This document shows positions 1 through 9,187 of a stretch of DNA of 64,000 nucleotides, in pieces. Source of the DNA: Tenacibaculum singaporense (GTDB lineage: Bacteria; Bacteroidota; Bacteroidia; Flavobacteriales; Flavobacteriaceae); assembly GCF_003867015.1 (NCBI RefSeq), contig NZ_CP032548.1, forward strand, positions 1,617,001 to 1,681,000. The letters are read 5' to 3'. The notes under the pieces were generated by a model that saw nothing but the letters and a program-made list of their open reading frames with translations, was not told the DNA's origin and made no database searches. Every line of letters begins with the position of its first letter. The first letter of the stretch is position 1. Position numbers and translations under genes: made by a program.

Positions 1-295
1 CTGAACCACCGTTGGTAACATACCCCCAAAAATCTTTCGGATTTGCTCTAAATAGTTTTGCAAAAAATGCAATAACCTCACGTTCCATTTCATGAGTTCG
101 TACACGATAAGTGCCTTGTTCGAAAGGATCACCAAGGTTGTTAATTGGATATTGAAAAAATTTATTTAATTCTGAATAATCGAAATCTTTTGATACAGGA
201 TATCCTAAAAAAGTATCGCGAGCAGAAGCTAGTTCTTCTTGTAATTTATCTAGTTTTTGTTGATTTTCTAATGATAATTTCCCTTCGTTAACCAT
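1..295 (-). CDS. hdc: Histidine decarboxylase (PLP-dependent), 5' part only
   Basis: The gene runs leftward off the window; about 98 N-terminal residues are visible, from an ATG at 295. The readable protein contains FQYPINNLGDPFE, a GTYRVRTHEMEREV stretch and WGYVTNGGS. These match the N-terminal part of the pyridoxal-phosphate group II decarboxylases annotated as histidine decarboxylase, which turn histidine into histamine. The PLP lysine lies beyond the edge, so the substrate is assigned only by recognition of this N-terminal region; another amino-acid decarboxylase of the same group is possible. A TACATTTG element lies just upstream. No signal peptide is visible, so it should be cytoplasmic. 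Confidence 0.75.
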   Translation of the reverse strand, partial: MVNEGKLSLENQQKLDKLQEELASARDTFLGYPVSKDFDYSELNKFFQYPINNLGDPFEQGTYRVRTHEMEREVIAFFAKLFRANPKDFWGYVTNGGS

Positions 296-315
296 AGTAT
301 TAAAATTTAAGCGGG

Positions 316-323
316 CAAATGTA
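316..323 (-). promoter_or_regulatory. Putative -7 element for the histidine decarboxylase gene
   Basis: On the minus strand this reads TACATTTG, a match to the Bacteroidota -7 consensus TAnnTTTG, about 20 bases before the ATG at 295. I see no clear TTG -33 element at the usual spacing, so this is a motif match only. Confidence 0.4.
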
Positions 324-467
324 AACGAAGCAATATTATTTGTCAGCTATTAGTTTAATATTTAGATTATTTTTCTAATTTATTTTTTTTGGTAGATAAA
401 TAATCTGGTTAGGATTCTTTTTAAGTGTAAAAAGAGATATATTTTAAGAGTAATATTAAAGAAAATA

Positions 468-498
468 AAAAAGCCCATCTAATTTAGATGAGCTTTTA
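468..498 (-). terminator. Rho-independent terminator downstream of the M28 peptidase gene
   Basis: An A/T-flanked hairpin (arms about 470-482 and 484-496, with one G-U type mismatch) is followed on the minus strand by a T-rich run. It lies 30 bases past the stop of the peptidase gene that ends at 527. Confidence 0.7.
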
Positions 499-526
499 AA
501 CTTTATAATTTAAATTTGATTAGACC

Positions 527-1567
527 TTATTTTGCGGCTTTATCAACCACAACACGATTCTCACGATTCGCAACTTCCCAAGCAGTATGGAAAACCAAAC
601 GAGCTCTATTTTCTAACATTTCGTAATTGATTTTGTCAGGAGTGTCAGTTGGTCTGTGATAGTCGGCATGTGTCCCATTAAAATAAAAAATAATAGGAAT
701 GTTGTGCTTAGCAAAATTATAGTGGTCAGAACGATAATAAAAACGATTAGGGTCGTTATCATCGTTGTATTTATAATCTAAATCGATGTTAGTATATTTT
801 TTATTCATCGCTTCAGAAATGTTATGTAATTCAGTACTTAACTTATCAGAACCGATTAAGTATACATAATTTGGGTTTCCTTTATGGCGGTCATCAACTC
901 TACCAATCATATCAATGTTCAAGTTGGTAACAGTATTGGCTAATGGGAAAATTGGGTTTTCAGTGTAATATTTAGATCCTAATAAACCTTTTTCTTCACC
1001 TGTAACGTGTAAAAATAAAATAGAACGTTTAGGGCCTTTACCAGCATCGGCAGCTTGTTTAAAAGCTTCAGCAATTTCTAAAATAGCTACAGTTCCTGAT
1101 CCGTCATCATCAGCACCATTGTATATTTCTCCGTTTTTAACTCCTTCGTGATCTAAGTGAGCTGAAATAACCACTATTTCATCTGGTTTTTCCGTTCCTT
1201 TGATAAAAGCAACAACGTTTTCAGAATCTTTTAAAGTCATTCCTCTACGGTTGTTACTTAAGTATTCAGAAGGTACTTCTTGAAAGTAATCATCACCACC
1301 TAAAGGAGAAGCTATTCCTTGACTAACATAAAAATCTTTTAAGTATTTTACCGCTTTCTTTTGTCCAGGTTCACCAGTGTTTCTTCCTTCAAATTCATCT
1401 GAAGCATAGATAAATAGATGTTTTCCTAAATCTTTTGCAGTAATGGTTTTGGCATATTTTGCAGCTTGGTCTGTGGTTGCTTCATTATCAGTATTTGCAG
1501 TTTCCTTGCTTGAACCACACGCTACCAGTGCAATTGCACTAGCCATATAAAGTAATTTTTTCATCAA
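527..1567 (-). CDS. M28 family zinc aminopeptidase, lipoprotein
   Basis: The protein has 346 residues. A lipoprotein signal ends in IALVAC, so it should be anchored by Cys17 in the periplasm or outer membrane. The M28 metal ligands are all present: H137 and D139 (SAHLD), D153 in GADDDGSG, E191/E192 in TGEEKG, D219 in NIDMIGR and H304 in YHRPTDT. The family cleaves N-terminal amino acids or dipeptides with two zinc ions; the exact substrate is unknown. Two adjacent ATG codons (1567 and 1564) can start it. It is transcribed alone: a good TTTG-N19-TACTTTTG promoter lies upstream and a hairpin terminator downstream. Confidence 0.93.
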   Translation of the reverse strand: MMKKLLYMASAIALVACGSSKETANTDNEATTDQAAKYAKTITAKDLGKHLFIYASDEFEGRNTGEPGQKKAVKYLKDFYVSQGIASPLGGDDYFQEVPSEYLSNNRRGMTLKDSENVVAFIKGTEKPDEIVVISAHLDHEGVKNGEIYNGADDDGSGTVAILEIAEAFKQAADAGKGPKRSILFLHVTGEEKGLLGSKYYTENPIFPLANTVTNLNIDMIGRVDDRHKGNPNYVYLIGSDKLSTELHNISEAMNKKYTNIDLDYKYNDDNDPNRFYYRSDHYNFAKHNIPIIFYFNGTHADYHRPTDTPDKINYEMLENRARLVFHTAWEVANRENRVVVDKAAK

Positions 1568-1597
1568 TAATTAAGGTTTGTTTAGTTTGATTGGTTT

Positions 1598-1628
1598 CAA
1601 AAGTAACTAAATGTTACAATCGTTCAAA
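1598..1628 (-). promoter_or_regulatory. Bacteroidota-type promoter of the M28 peptidase gene
   Basis: On the minus strand TTTG (1628-1625) is separated by 19 bases from TACTTTTG (1605-1598). This matches the known TTG-N17-23-TAnnTTTG layout of the primary sigma factor in this phylum. It lies about 30 bases before the peptidase start and almost touches the end of the upstream ABC ATPase gene. Confidence 0.75.
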
Positions 1629-1629
1629 T

Positions 1630-2427
1630 TTAATTTTTCTTAATAACGAATTGTTCTAATGTTTTGTTAAAACTTATTAATTCTTTTGGAAAAAGTTCAT
1701 CAAAAGCATTTTTAGCAATTAATTCTTGTGAATTGCCAGTATATAGTTGTTTTTCAGAAAGTAATATAAATTCATCAGCTAATTGAATGGCTATATTTAC
1801 TTCGTGAGTAGAAATAATAATAGTTTTTCCTGTGTTTTCTACAAGCTTTTTTAATAAAGAAAAGACCTTGAATGTATGATGTATATCTAAGTGAGCAGTA
1901 GGTTCATCTAAAATAATGATTTCGGTATCTTGAGCTAGTGCACGAGCAATAAGTACACGTTGTAGTTGACCATCGCTCAATTCATAAAATCGTTTGTCTT
2001 TTAAATGGGAGATTTCAGTTTGCTCAATTGCCCAGAGAATTTTTTTTAGATGTTCTTGAGTTAGTTTGTCAATCCAGTTAGTGTAAGGTTGACGTCCTAG
2101 AGCAACGAGTTCAAAAACCGTTAGCTGACTTAGCGGTAAACGTTCGGTTAATACTAAACTCAGCGTAGTAGATAATTCTTGATTAGTATAGGTTGAAAGT
2201 TCTTTATGATTGATTTTTACAGTTCCGTTCAAAGGTTTTTGAACCTTAGAAATGGTACGAAGTAATGTTGATTTTCCAATTCCATTTTTACCTAACAAAG
2301 CAACAAATTTTCCTTTTTCAATAGTTAAATCAATATCTGAAGCAATAAGTGTTTCTTGCTTTTTTGATTTATATCCTATTGAAAGATTTTCTGTTTGTAA
2401 GACGATATGTTTTTGTTGTTGCTTGAT
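1630..2427 (-). CDS. ABC transporter ATP-binding protein, FecE/BtuD type (iron or siderophore uptake); start codon non-canonical
   Basis: A cytoplasmic ATPase of the iron-siderophore/cobalamin uptake family. It carries Walker A (GKNGIGKST), signature LSDGQLQR, Walker B (EIIILDEPTAHLD) and the switch histidine in STHEVN. The conserved first beta-strands (ENLSIGY and IDLTIEKGKFVALL) lie upstream of the first standard start codon in frame, a TTG at 2298. Starting there would delete the strand leading into Walker A. The frame is open back to a stop at 2446-2448 and holds no ATG, GTG or TTG before that, so I place the start at an ATC at 2427; another ATC at 2406 is possible. It follows the FecCD permease in the same operon. 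Confidence 0.8.
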   Translation of the reverse strand: MKQQQKHIVLQTENLSIGYKSKKQETLIASDIDLTIEKGKFVALLGKNGIGKSTLLRTISKVQKPLNGTVKINHKELSTYTNQELSTTLSLVLTERLPLSQLTVFELVALGRQPYTNWIDKLTQEHLKKILWAIEQTEISHLKDKRFYELSDGQLQRVLIARALAQDTEIIILDEPTAHLDIHHTFKVFSLLKKLVENTGKTIIISTHEVNIAIQLADEFILLSEKQLYTGNSQELIAKNAFDELFPKELISFNKTLEQFVIKKN

Positions 2428-2459
2428 GTTTAATTGTTTAACTGTTTATAATCTTAGTT

Positions 2460-3491
2460 TTATACATATATTTTCTTCTTCCTAATTAATAGCCATATAA
2501 CTACAGGTGCTCCAAATAATGATGTTATTGCGTTAATAGGTAAGGTGAATTCGCTTGTGGGTAATTGCGCTATACTGTCACAAATTAAAAGAATAATAGC
2601 TCCAATTAAAGCAACAGCAGGTAATAATACTTTATGGTTTGATGTAGAAAAAATCATTTTAGCAATATGTGGAACAGCTAGTCCAACAAAAGCAATAGGA
2701 CCTGAAAACGCTGTAATTACTCCTGTAAGAATACTTGTGATTAGTAAAATAATGTTTCTACTTTTTTTGATGTTGATTCCTAAGCTTTTTGCATAATTCT
2801 CACCCAATAAAAAGCTGTTTAAAGGTTTTATAACAGAAAATGTTCCAAGAATTCCTACAAGGTAAATAATTCCAAAAACAGAAAGTTCAGCCCAAGTTAG
2901 ATTCCCCAAACTTCCAAAGCTCCAAAATAAATATTGTTGTATTTGTTCAGCTTCACTAAAAAAAGCTAATACGCTAATAACTGCTGATGTTAATGAGCCA
3001 AACATTAATCCAATAATTAAAATAGACATCGTATTACGAACTCTATTTGCAGCTATAATAACTGCTGATAATACTAAGAAAGACCCAGCACTTGCAGCAA
3101 TGGCCAATGCCCAGTTAGAGTAAATAGCTACAAGAAAAAATCCTCCAAAAACACTAGAGCCTAAAATGAGTAATGCTACACCAAGGCTTGCACCAGAAGA
3201 TATTCCTAATACAAAAGGGCCTGCAAGTGGATTTCTGAATAATGTTTGCATTAATAAACCACTTATAGCTAATCCTGACCCTACTAACATTGCTGTAATC
3301 GCTTTTGGTAAACGGTAATTAATGATAATGGTTTCCCAACTATCTTTTGCAACAGGGTTGCCAAATAAGGAGTTGAAAATTTCTTTTAAAGGAATGGATA
3401 CGGAACCTAAGCTAATGTTTAGTAGTAGAAAAATAATCAGTAAAACTGATAAAAGTAAAAAATGAACTGTGTATGTTTTTGATAAATTCAA
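2460..3491 (-). CDS. Iron ABC transporter permease, FecCD family
   Basis: The protein has 343 residues and is very hydrophobic, with about nine or ten membrane segments, as usual for BtuC/FecCD/FhuB permeases that carry siderophores, heme or cobalamin across the inner membrane. Typical stretches are NYRLPKAITAMLVGSGLAIS, FRNPLAGPFVLGISSGASLG, FVGLAVPHIAK and SLFGAPVV near the C-terminus. Its TTG start directly abuts the stop codon of the upstream rdgB gene, and the ATPase gene follows within about 35 bases. The usual periplasmic binding-protein gene is absent here, so the substrate cannot be read from context. Confidence 0.93.
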   Translation of the reverse strand: MNLSKTYTVHFLLLSVLLIIFLLLNISLGSVSIPLKEIFNSLFGNPVAKDSWETIIINYRLPKAITAMLVGSGLAISGLLMQTLFRNPLAGPFVLGISSGASLGVALLILGSSVFGGFFLVAIYSNWALAIAASAGSFLVLSAVIIAANRVRNTMSILIIGLMFGSLTSAVISVLAFFSEAEQIQQYLFWSFGSLGNLTWAELSVFGIIYLVGILGTFSVIKPLNSFLLGENYAKSLGINIKKSRNIILLITSILTGVITAFSGPIAFVGLAVPHIAKMIFSTSNHKVLLPAVALIGAIILLICDSIAQLPTSEFTLPINAITSLFGAPVVIWLLIRKKKIYV

Positions 3492-4070
3492 TTAACTAAT
3501 TGATTTTAAAAAAACGACTAATTGTTGAATAGCTAATCCTCTATGACTTATTTTGTTTTTTTCTTCTGAAGTCATTTCTGCAAATGATTTGTTGTATCCT
3601 TCAGGCTGAAAAATGGGATCATATCCAAAACCTTGTTCACCTTGTTTAGATGTTAAAATAGTTCCTTTACAAACTCCATCAAATAAAAATTGCTTTCCAT
3701 CTAAATTTAAACAAATAGAAGTTCTAAACTGAGCACTTCTATTGGTTTTATGATTCAATTCTGTTAATAGTTTTTGCATATTGTTTTTTGCATTAGCAGG
3801 TTCACCAGCATAGCGAGCAGAATATACTCCTGGTTCTCCATTTAAAGCTTCTACCTCTAAACCTGTATCGTCGGCAAAACAATTATATCCAAACTTTTCA
3901 GTAATATAATTTGCTTTAATTTTGGCGTTTCCTTCTAAAGTAGTTGCGGTTTCTTCAATATCATCAAAGCAATCGATGTCCTTCAAAGAAAGTAACTCAA
4001 TAGAGTTAGGTAACATTTTTTGTACTTCAGCAAGTTTGTTTAGATTGTTAGTAGCAAAAACTAGTTTCAT
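3492..4070 (-). CDS. rdgB: Non-canonical purine NTP pyrophosphatase (RdgB/HAM1)
   Basis: The enzyme hydrolyses dITP, dXTP and ITP to the monophosphates and so keeps deaminated purines out of DNA. The N-terminal FATNNLNKL is the family substrate-binding motif; [26 protein letters not shown] and SHRG near the end are also diagnostic. The open frame extends 11 codons further upstream, but the ATG at 4070 gives the standard family N-terminus (MKLVFATNN) and 192 residues, the usual length. It is the first gene of a tightly packed run with the FecCD permease and the ATPase. A TACATTTG element lies upstream. Confidence 0.95.
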   Translation of the reverse strand: MKLVFATNNLNKLAEVQKMLPNSIELLSLKDIDCFDDIEETATTLEGNAKIKANYITEKFGYNCFADDTGLEVEALNGEPGVYSARYAGEPANAKNNMQKLLTELNHKTNRSAQFRTSICLNLDGKQFLFDGVCKGTILTSKQGEQGFGYDPIFQPEGYNKSFAEMTSEEKNKISHRGLAIQQLVVFLKSIS

Positions 4071-4090
4071 GTGTTGAAAATTAACAAAAG

Positions 4091-4098
4091 CAAATGTA
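4091..4098 (-). promoter_or_regulatory. Putative -7 element for the rdgB-fec operon
   Basis: TACATTTG on the minus strand matches TAnnTTTG, 20 bases before the chosen rdgB start. The longer reading frame starting at 4103 would place its start upstream of this element, which further favours the shorter protein. No clear -33 TTG is seen. Confidence 0.4.
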
Positions 4099-4223
4099 TT
4101 CAATTTTTATCATCTTTGCTTGTGTTTTTATTTTTATAAAAAAGGTATTCGTCTTGAAAGTCTTGTAAATAAAGAGGTATTGTGTGAAGGTAGGGTTAAT
4201 AATTATTAAGTACCCTAAAAGGT

Positions 4224-4583
4224 TTATCGTAAAATTTTCTCCATTTTACGACCTTTAGCTAATTCATCTACAAGCTTGTCTAAATAACGAACTTGCTTCG
4301 TTAACGGAGTTTCGATTTCTTCTATTCGATAACCACAAATAACACCTGTAATCAAATGGGCATTTGGGTTTAAGTTGGCTTCTTTGAAGAAGGTTTCAAA
4401 AGTTACTTTTTGATCAATTAATTTGTTTAATTTTTGGTTGTTAAAACCGGTAAGCCATTCAATTACTTGGTGCAGCTCTTCTTTTGTTCTTCCTTTTTTC
4501 TCAACTTTCGTAACATAGTGTGGATAAACAGAAGCAAAGGTCATGTTTGCAATTCTTTCGTCGTGTTTTGGTGTTGTTTTCAT
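4224..4583 (-). CDS. DUF2200 family protein
   Basis: A small soluble protein of 119 residues, which I recognise as the DUF2200 family ([44 protein letters not shown]). The family has no established function. There is no signal peptide or membrane segment, so it is probably cytoplasmic. Its start lies one base after the stop of the TonB-dependent receptor gene, so it is the last gene of that transcript, though a functional link with the receptor is not implied. Confidence 0.88.
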   Translation of the reverse strand: MKTTPKHDERIANMTFASVYPHYVTKVEKKGRTKEELHQVIEWLTGFNNQKLNKLIDQKVTFETFFKEANLNPNAHLITGVICGYRIEEIETPLTKQVRYLDKLVDELAKGRKMEKILR

Positions 4584-4584
4584 C

Positions 4585-7029
4585 TTAAAACTGCATTCCT
4601 AATTTAAAGTTTAGCACTCTTCCAGTCATATAGTTAGGAATGCCGTATTGATTTTTACTGTAAGCATCACGCACCCATGTATTGGTATTGGAATTACGAA
4701 TATCGAAAATATTAAAAAGTTCTATGCCGGCAGTTAGTTCTTTAAAGCTTCGTAAAAAGCCAGTTGTATGTTGTTTATTAGCATCAGCAAAAACATAAGA
4801 AATTCCGACATCGGCACGTTTATAATCGTTCAAACGATTTTGAAATTGATATACATCAGCGTAAGCAGGAGCTCCACCAGGTAACCCAGTGTTATAAACA
4901 AGGTTTAGATAAGCTTTTAAGTCAGGTAAGTTAGGTACATAATCTTGAAATAATACACCAAATTTTAACCGTTGATCAGTTGGTCGAGCAATATAACCTC
5001 TATTGTTAATATTTTCTTCGGTTTTTAAATAACCAAAGCTAACCCAACTGTCGTTACCAGGTACAAATTCTCCGTTTAAACGAACATCTAAACCGTAAGC
5101 ATAGGCATTAGTAACATTGTCTGCGCGATAACGAATGCGGACATTATCAACAGAGTAAGCATTTACATCTGATAAATCTTTGTAATAGAGTTCAGTAACT
5201 AATTTAAAAGGGCGTTCCCATACGTTGAAACTATATTCATTCCCAGCAACTATGTGAATTGACCTTTGCGCTTTTACTTCAGGGTGTACTTGTCCGTCAT
5301 AATCACGTAATTCCTTATAAAATGGAGGTTGTGAATACCATCCACCAGATATTCTAAATAGCATATCGCTCTCCCAATCAGGTTTAATAGCAAATTGTGC
5401 TCTAGGACTAAAGGTTGTTTGAGAAAAATTATTAGTAAAAGCTGTTTTTATAGACCAATAATGAGAACGAACTCCAATATTCATCCAAACTTGATGGTCA
5501 TTCCACATTGCTTTTCTACTGAATTGTAAGAAACTAGTAATACGGTTAATGTCTGTTTCATTTTCTGCTCTCACATTTCTGTAAGGCTCAATAGGACCTG
5601 TAAAAGGTTCGTATGGTTGATTATTTCCGGTGTGGTGTGGTGGACGAACAGAAAAACCTAATGAATCTATCACTTCCCATTCACGAATACGGTCTTTAAT
5701 ATTTTCCTTTTGGTATTTAATACCAGCTTTCCATTCATTATTACCATCTTTTAAAGTAGCTTTTAGTTGAATATTGCTGATTAAAGCATCCAAGTCGTTA
5801 CGTGCATGATTAATTTGTGAACCTATTCCTTGAGAAAATTCAACTTCACCAAAATCTTCAGAACCAATATTGCTATTTACTTCACCTATGGCGTAAGCGG
5901 CAGCAATATCAAAATATTCTTCTTCTTGTGTATTAAAAGAAGAAATAGTACCAGTAAGTTTTAGATTGTCGTTAACTTGATAATCAGCAGAGAATGCTCC
6001 AAATAAGGTTTGAAAACGATCTTTTTCTTGCCCTTGATAAAAAACAATTAACTCTAGCGGATTTGTTAAGGTTCCAAATCGGGTTTTACGAGTTAATGGT
6101 TTGTAATTGTAATTGTTGAGAGAGAAGTTTCCTAAGAAGTTTAATGTGAGTTTATTAGTGGCTTGGTAGCTTAAAAATGATTGAACATCTGTAAATTGGG
6201 GTCTAAAGTTAACTTCAGTCTGCTTATTATTTACAAATAAGCTATTATCACGATAACGAACACCAACAATTGCACTTAGCTTATTATTAGCAAAAGTATC
6301 TTCAATAGTAAAACTTCCTCCTAATAAACTCAAATCTAATTGTATACCAAAATTGGTTGGTTTTCGATAGGTAATATCCAAAACAGAAGATAGTTTATCT
6401 CCGTATTTTGCTTGAAATCCACCTGAAGAGAAATTAATATTCTGAATCATGTGCGGATTGGTAAAACTTAAGCCTTCTTGTTGACCAGAGCGGATTAAAA
6501 ATGGACGATACACTTCAATTCCGTTAACATATACTAGGTTTTCATCAAAATTACCACCCCGAACATTGTATTGAGTGCTTAATTCGTTGTTGTTACTAAC
6601 TCCAGGTAATGTCATTAGTATATTTTCAACACCAGCATTAGCACCAAGTATGTTTTTTACCTTTTTAGTTTTTATTTTGGTAATACCTTGTGCTTCTTTT
6701 TGTTGGTTTTTAACGATAACTTCTTCCAACTCTTCACTCTTAATTTGTAAAGTAGGGGAGAAATTAAAGCTTCTTTTTCCTCTAGAAGTGAATTTTTTCA
6801 CCAAAGTTTTATAAGAAACGTGGGTAAATGTAACGGTAACTGTTTTACGAATAGGAATTGTAAATTGATACATTCCGTTAGCATCAGTAGTTGTTCCTTT
6901 AGATAAATAGGAAATCGTAACTCCTTCAATAGGTGTATTGAATTTATTGGTAATGATTCCTTTTACTGTAGCTGTTTTTTGTGCAAAAACTAGTGAAGGG
7001 AGCAGTAATAAAAGAATAAATTTTTTCAA
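4585..7029 (-). CDS. TonB-dependent outer-membrane receptor with carboxypeptidase-regulatory-like domain
   Basis: The precursor has 814 residues: a signal peptide (about 1-17, cleavage after VFAQ), a carboxypeptidase-regulatory-like beta-sandwich (about 20-95), a plug domain (about 130-225, with [17 protein letters not shown]) and a C-terminal 22-strand-type barrel ending in Phe. Such receptors import ligands across the outer membrane with energy from TonB. There is no SusD partner next to it, so a polysaccharide-utilisation role is not supported, and the ligand cannot be named. It lies between the M23 peptidase and the DUF2200 gene with gaps of 6 bases and 1 base. Confidence 0.93.
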   Translation of the reverse strand: MKKFILLLLLPSLVFAQKTATVKGIITNKFNTPIEGVTISYLSKGTTTDANGMYQFTIPIRKTVTVTFTHVSYKTLVKKFTSRGKRSFNFSPTLQIKSEELEEVIVKNQQKEAQGITKIKTKKVKNILGANAGVENILMTLPGVSNNNELSTQYNVRGGNFDENLVYVNGIEVYRPFLIRSGQQEGLSFTNPHMIQNINFSSGGFQAKYGDKLSSVLDITYRKPTNFGIQLDLSLLGGSFTIEDTFANNKLSAIVGVRYRDNSLFVNNKQTEVNFRPQFTDVQSFLSYQATNKLTLNFLGNFSLNNYNYKPLTRKTRFGTLTNPLELIVFYQGQEKDRFQTLFGAFSADYQVNDNLKLTGTISSFNTQEEEYFDIAAAYAIGEVNSNIGSEDFGEVEFSQGIGSQINHARNDLDALISNIQLKATLKDGNNEWKAGIKYQKENIKDRIREWEVIDSLGFSVRPPHHTGNNQPYEPFTGPIEPYRNVRAENETDINRITSFLQFSRKAMWNDHQVWMNIGVRSHYWSIKTAFTNNFSQTTFSPRAQFAIKPDWESDMLFRISGGWYSQPPFYKELRDYDGQVHPEVKAQRSIHIVAGNEYSFNVWERPFKLVTELYYKDLSDVNAYSVDNVRIRYRADNVTNAYAYGLDVRLNGEFVPGNDSWVSFGYLKTEENINNRGYIARPTDQRLKFGVLFQDYVPNLPDLKAYLNLVYNTGLPGGAPAYADVYQFQNRLNDYKRADVGISYVFADANKQHTTGFLRSFKELTAGIELFNIFDIRNSNTNTWVRDAYSKNQYGIPNYMTGRVLNFKLGMQF

Positions 7030-7035
7030 GCTTGT

Positions 7036-8733
7036 TTAGTTTACTTTTCTGAAAAATGTTGCTGAAACTGTTTCAGTATTTCCCACATTATCAGAGACTA
7101 CAAGTTTAAAAATATGTTTGCTACCTACCAACTTTTTATCATTAAAATCGTATGTAAGGATTCTTTTTTTATGGTTATACTCCATTAAAATCCATTCACC
7201 ATCAATAGTAGCGCGGTAATTTTTAATACCGGTTTCTTTATCACTGATTTTAACTTTAAGAGTTTTGTTTTTAGAAATCCATTGGTTATTACTAAAATTA
7301 TACAATTGAATTGTTGGTTTTTCAGTGTCAAAACGCAAGGCATAACTACCTAAAAGTTTAGTAGTGGTATATACTTTGTCTATTTTCTTTTTAGTAGATG
7401 TATATCTTGGATATCTAGGATTTGTAACATTAGCGATATATACATGTTGTTTTTGGTCTTCTGTTAAAAAAGAAGTCTCAAAAGTTAGTGTATAACGTTT
7501 GTCTAAAGGAATTGTAGGATCGTGAACCTTAGCAGTACCATTTTCAACCTTAAAATCAATAAAACAATCTTTATAAAAAGTGTTTTTAGGAAAAGCAACT
7601 GTTACATTTTTTTGATGAAATTTATTAAAGTTAGTTGCTATAATTTTATAGTTAGTAGTATCTTTTTCCTTAAATACTAAATTGCTTGCAGTTCCTCTAA
7701 CTGGTATTCTTACTTTAGAAGTGTTGTGCTTAAAATCTTTGGCTATAATCTCAATATTGTAATTAGCTCCGTCTTCAATATGAACCTCTCCGTTATTTAC
7801 CAAATCTTCATACAAGTTAAGTCTATTTGCTTTTACTTTATGTGTTCTTTGTACTCTGTTTTTATACTTTTTATAGTGTTTATAGTCTATTAACAGATTA
7901 ATATATTTGCTTTCAGCAAAAGAAAAAGTTTCAACATCATGATAATATACGCGTTGACCATTTACTTTCATCTCTAAGCTATAAATTCCATTTTTATTCA
8001 AAGCACCATTTAATCGGTCAAATACACTAATGCCAAAACCAATAGTACCACTAGCGGTAATTTTTTCAGCTACATAATCACCATTACCGTTATTTTTGAA
8101 AGAAATAACAGATTCTAAAGCAGAATTATTAATCCTAGCATCGTCACTTAGTGGATATGCCATTAGCTTTTGAACAGTAGGAGTTTTATCATCCTTAGCC
8201 GTTAAGCCAAAATGCATTGGGTTTATAATATGTTCTGTTTGTGTATTCCTAATTTCATAATGTAAGTGTGGACCTCCAGAACTACCTGTGTCACCAGTAT
8301 AACCAATAAGTTGCCCTTTTTTTACAGGAAATTTATCTGATTTGAGGAAAAGATTTCCAGTACTATATTTTTCTTTTTTATACTGGATGCTTTTTACATA
8401 TCGTTGAATACTTGGCTCAAATCGTTTTAAATGGGCATATACAGTAGTATAACCATTAGGATGTGTTATATACAAAGCTTTTCCAAAACCATATTGCTGT
8501 ACTTTTATACGAGAAACATAGCCATCTGCCGGTGCATAAATAGGAATACCTTCTTTCCCCTGGGTTTTAATATCTATTCCTGAGTGAAAATGATTACTTC
8601 GTAACTCTCCAAAAGTACCAGATAATATTATGGGTATTTTCAAAGGATTTGAAAAATAATTTCGTGGATATTTATTTTGTGCATTTCCACTAATAAAAAA
8701 GACTAATAAAATAAGAGAAAAATAAAATTTCAA
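7036..8733 (-). CDS. M23 family metallopeptidase (LytM-like), secreted
   Basis: The protein has 565 residues and a signal peptide (about 1-18). The LytM peptidase domain lies at about 35-175 and has the zinc ligands H50 and D54 (NHFHSGIDIK) and the HxH pair H156/H158 in GGPHLHYE, plus H101. It should cut peptidoglycan cross-bridges in the periplasm. The remaining roughly 380 residues form an unassigned beta-rich C-terminal part with Ig-like stretches, seen in flavobacterial M23 proteins. It is the first gene of a three-gene operon with the TonB receptor and DUF2200. A TAGTTTTG element lies just upstream at 8752-8759. Confidence 0.92.
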   Translation of the reverse strand: MKFYFSLILLVFFISGNAQNKYPRNYFSNPLKIPIILSGTFGELRSNHFHSGIDIKTQGKEGIPIYAPADGYVSRIKVQQYGFGKALYITHPNGYTTVYAHLKRFEPSIQRYVKSIQYKKEKYSTGNLFLKSDKFPVKKGQLIGYTGDTGSSGGPHLHYEIRNTQTEHIINPMHFGLTAKDDKTPTVQKLMAYPLSDDARINNSALESVISFKNNGNGDYVAEKITASGTIGFGISVFDRLNGALNKNGIYSLEMKVNGQRVYYHDVETFSFAESKYINLLIDYKHYKKYKNRVQRTHKVKANRLNLYEDLVNNGEVHIEDGANYNIEIIAKDFKHNTSKVRIPVRGTASNLVFKEKDTTNYKIIATNFNKFHQKNVTVAFPKNTFYKDCFIDFKVENGTAKVHDPTIPLDKRYTLTFETSFLTEDQKQHVYIANVTNPRYPRYTSTKKKIDKVYTTTKLLGSYALRFDTEKPTIQLYNFSNNQWISKNKTLKVKISDKETGIKNYRATIDGEWILMEYNHKKRILTYDFNDKKLVGSKHIFKLVVSDNVGNTETVSATFFRKVN

Positions 8734-8751
8734 AATGCAATAGTTTTAAAG

Positions 8752-8759
8752 CAAAACTA
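8752..8759 (-). promoter_or_regulatory. Putative -7 element for the M23 peptidase operon
   Basis: On the minus strand this reads TAGTTTTG, which fits TAnnTTTG, about 20 bases before the start at 8733. The -33 element is not clear at standard spacing. Confidence 0.4.
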
Positions 8760-8823
8760 GTAAAAATCTGACAAAAACCTTAAGGGCTCAGAATCAGTGT
8801 TTTGGTAAAAAACACTAAAAGAG

Positions 8824-8854
8824 TTGCTAATTATAAGTTATATTAATAACTTTG
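8824..8854 (+). promoter_or_regulatory. Promoter of the coiled-coil/zapA operon
   Basis: TTG (8824-8826), a 20-base spacer, then TAACTTTG (8847-8854). This is a full match to the Bacteroidota TTG/TAnnTTTG promoter layout, about 28 bases before the first gene. Confidence 0.7.
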
Positions 8855-8881
8855 TGAATATAGTTTTATTCTCTAAAATAA

Positions 8882-9172
8882 ATGAGTAACCCTTTAAAAG
8901 CAATTCATTTACTGGAAGATAGGTTGAAGAACTTACTTTCGAACTATGAGTTTTTGAAAGAAGAAAATAAAGTTTTACTTCAAAATAACGCGGAGTTACA
9001 AGTTTTATTACAAGAAAAAGAGAAGCAATTAGAAGAACAGCAGAAACAGTTTAATTTGCTGAAAGTTGCGAAAACTATTGAGGGCAGTAACGAAAATACA
9101 AGAGAAACAAAACTCAAAATAAATGCTTTAGTTCGAGAGATTGATAAATGTATTACTCTTTTGAACACATAA
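8882..9172 (+). CDS. Small coiled-coil protein upstream of zapA (ZapB-like)
   Basis: The protein has 96 residues, nearly all predicted coiled coil from about residue 8 to 60: heptad-like LEDRLKNLLSNYEFLKEENK followed by a Glu/Gln/Lys-rich region. It has no signal peptide. The position directly before zapA (15 bases) and the size suggest a division-associated coiled-coil protein similar in build to ZapB. That role is inferred from neighbour and shape, not from a diagnostic motif. Confidence 0.8.
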   Translation: MSNPLKAIHLLEDRLKNLLSNYEFLKEENKVLLQNNAELQVLLQEKEKQLEEQQKQFNLLKVAKTIEGSNENTRETKLKINALVREIDKCITLLNT

Positions 9173-9187
9173 TATAAAGTTCTTTAC

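Noticed and set aside
360..380. Another Fur-like box before the histidine decarboxylase gene
   Set aside because: ATTTAG and CTAATT half-sites are nine bases apart and less symmetrical; in such A/T-rich DNA this is probably chance.
2252..2796. Small plus-strand reading frames opposite the ABC transporter genes
   Set aside because: They are antisense to clear coding regions and show no family features.
3492..4103. Longer rdgB reading frame starting at 4103
   Set aside because: The 11 extra residues are not family-like and begin upstream of the TACATTTG promoter element; the ATG at 4070 gives the standard N-terminus.
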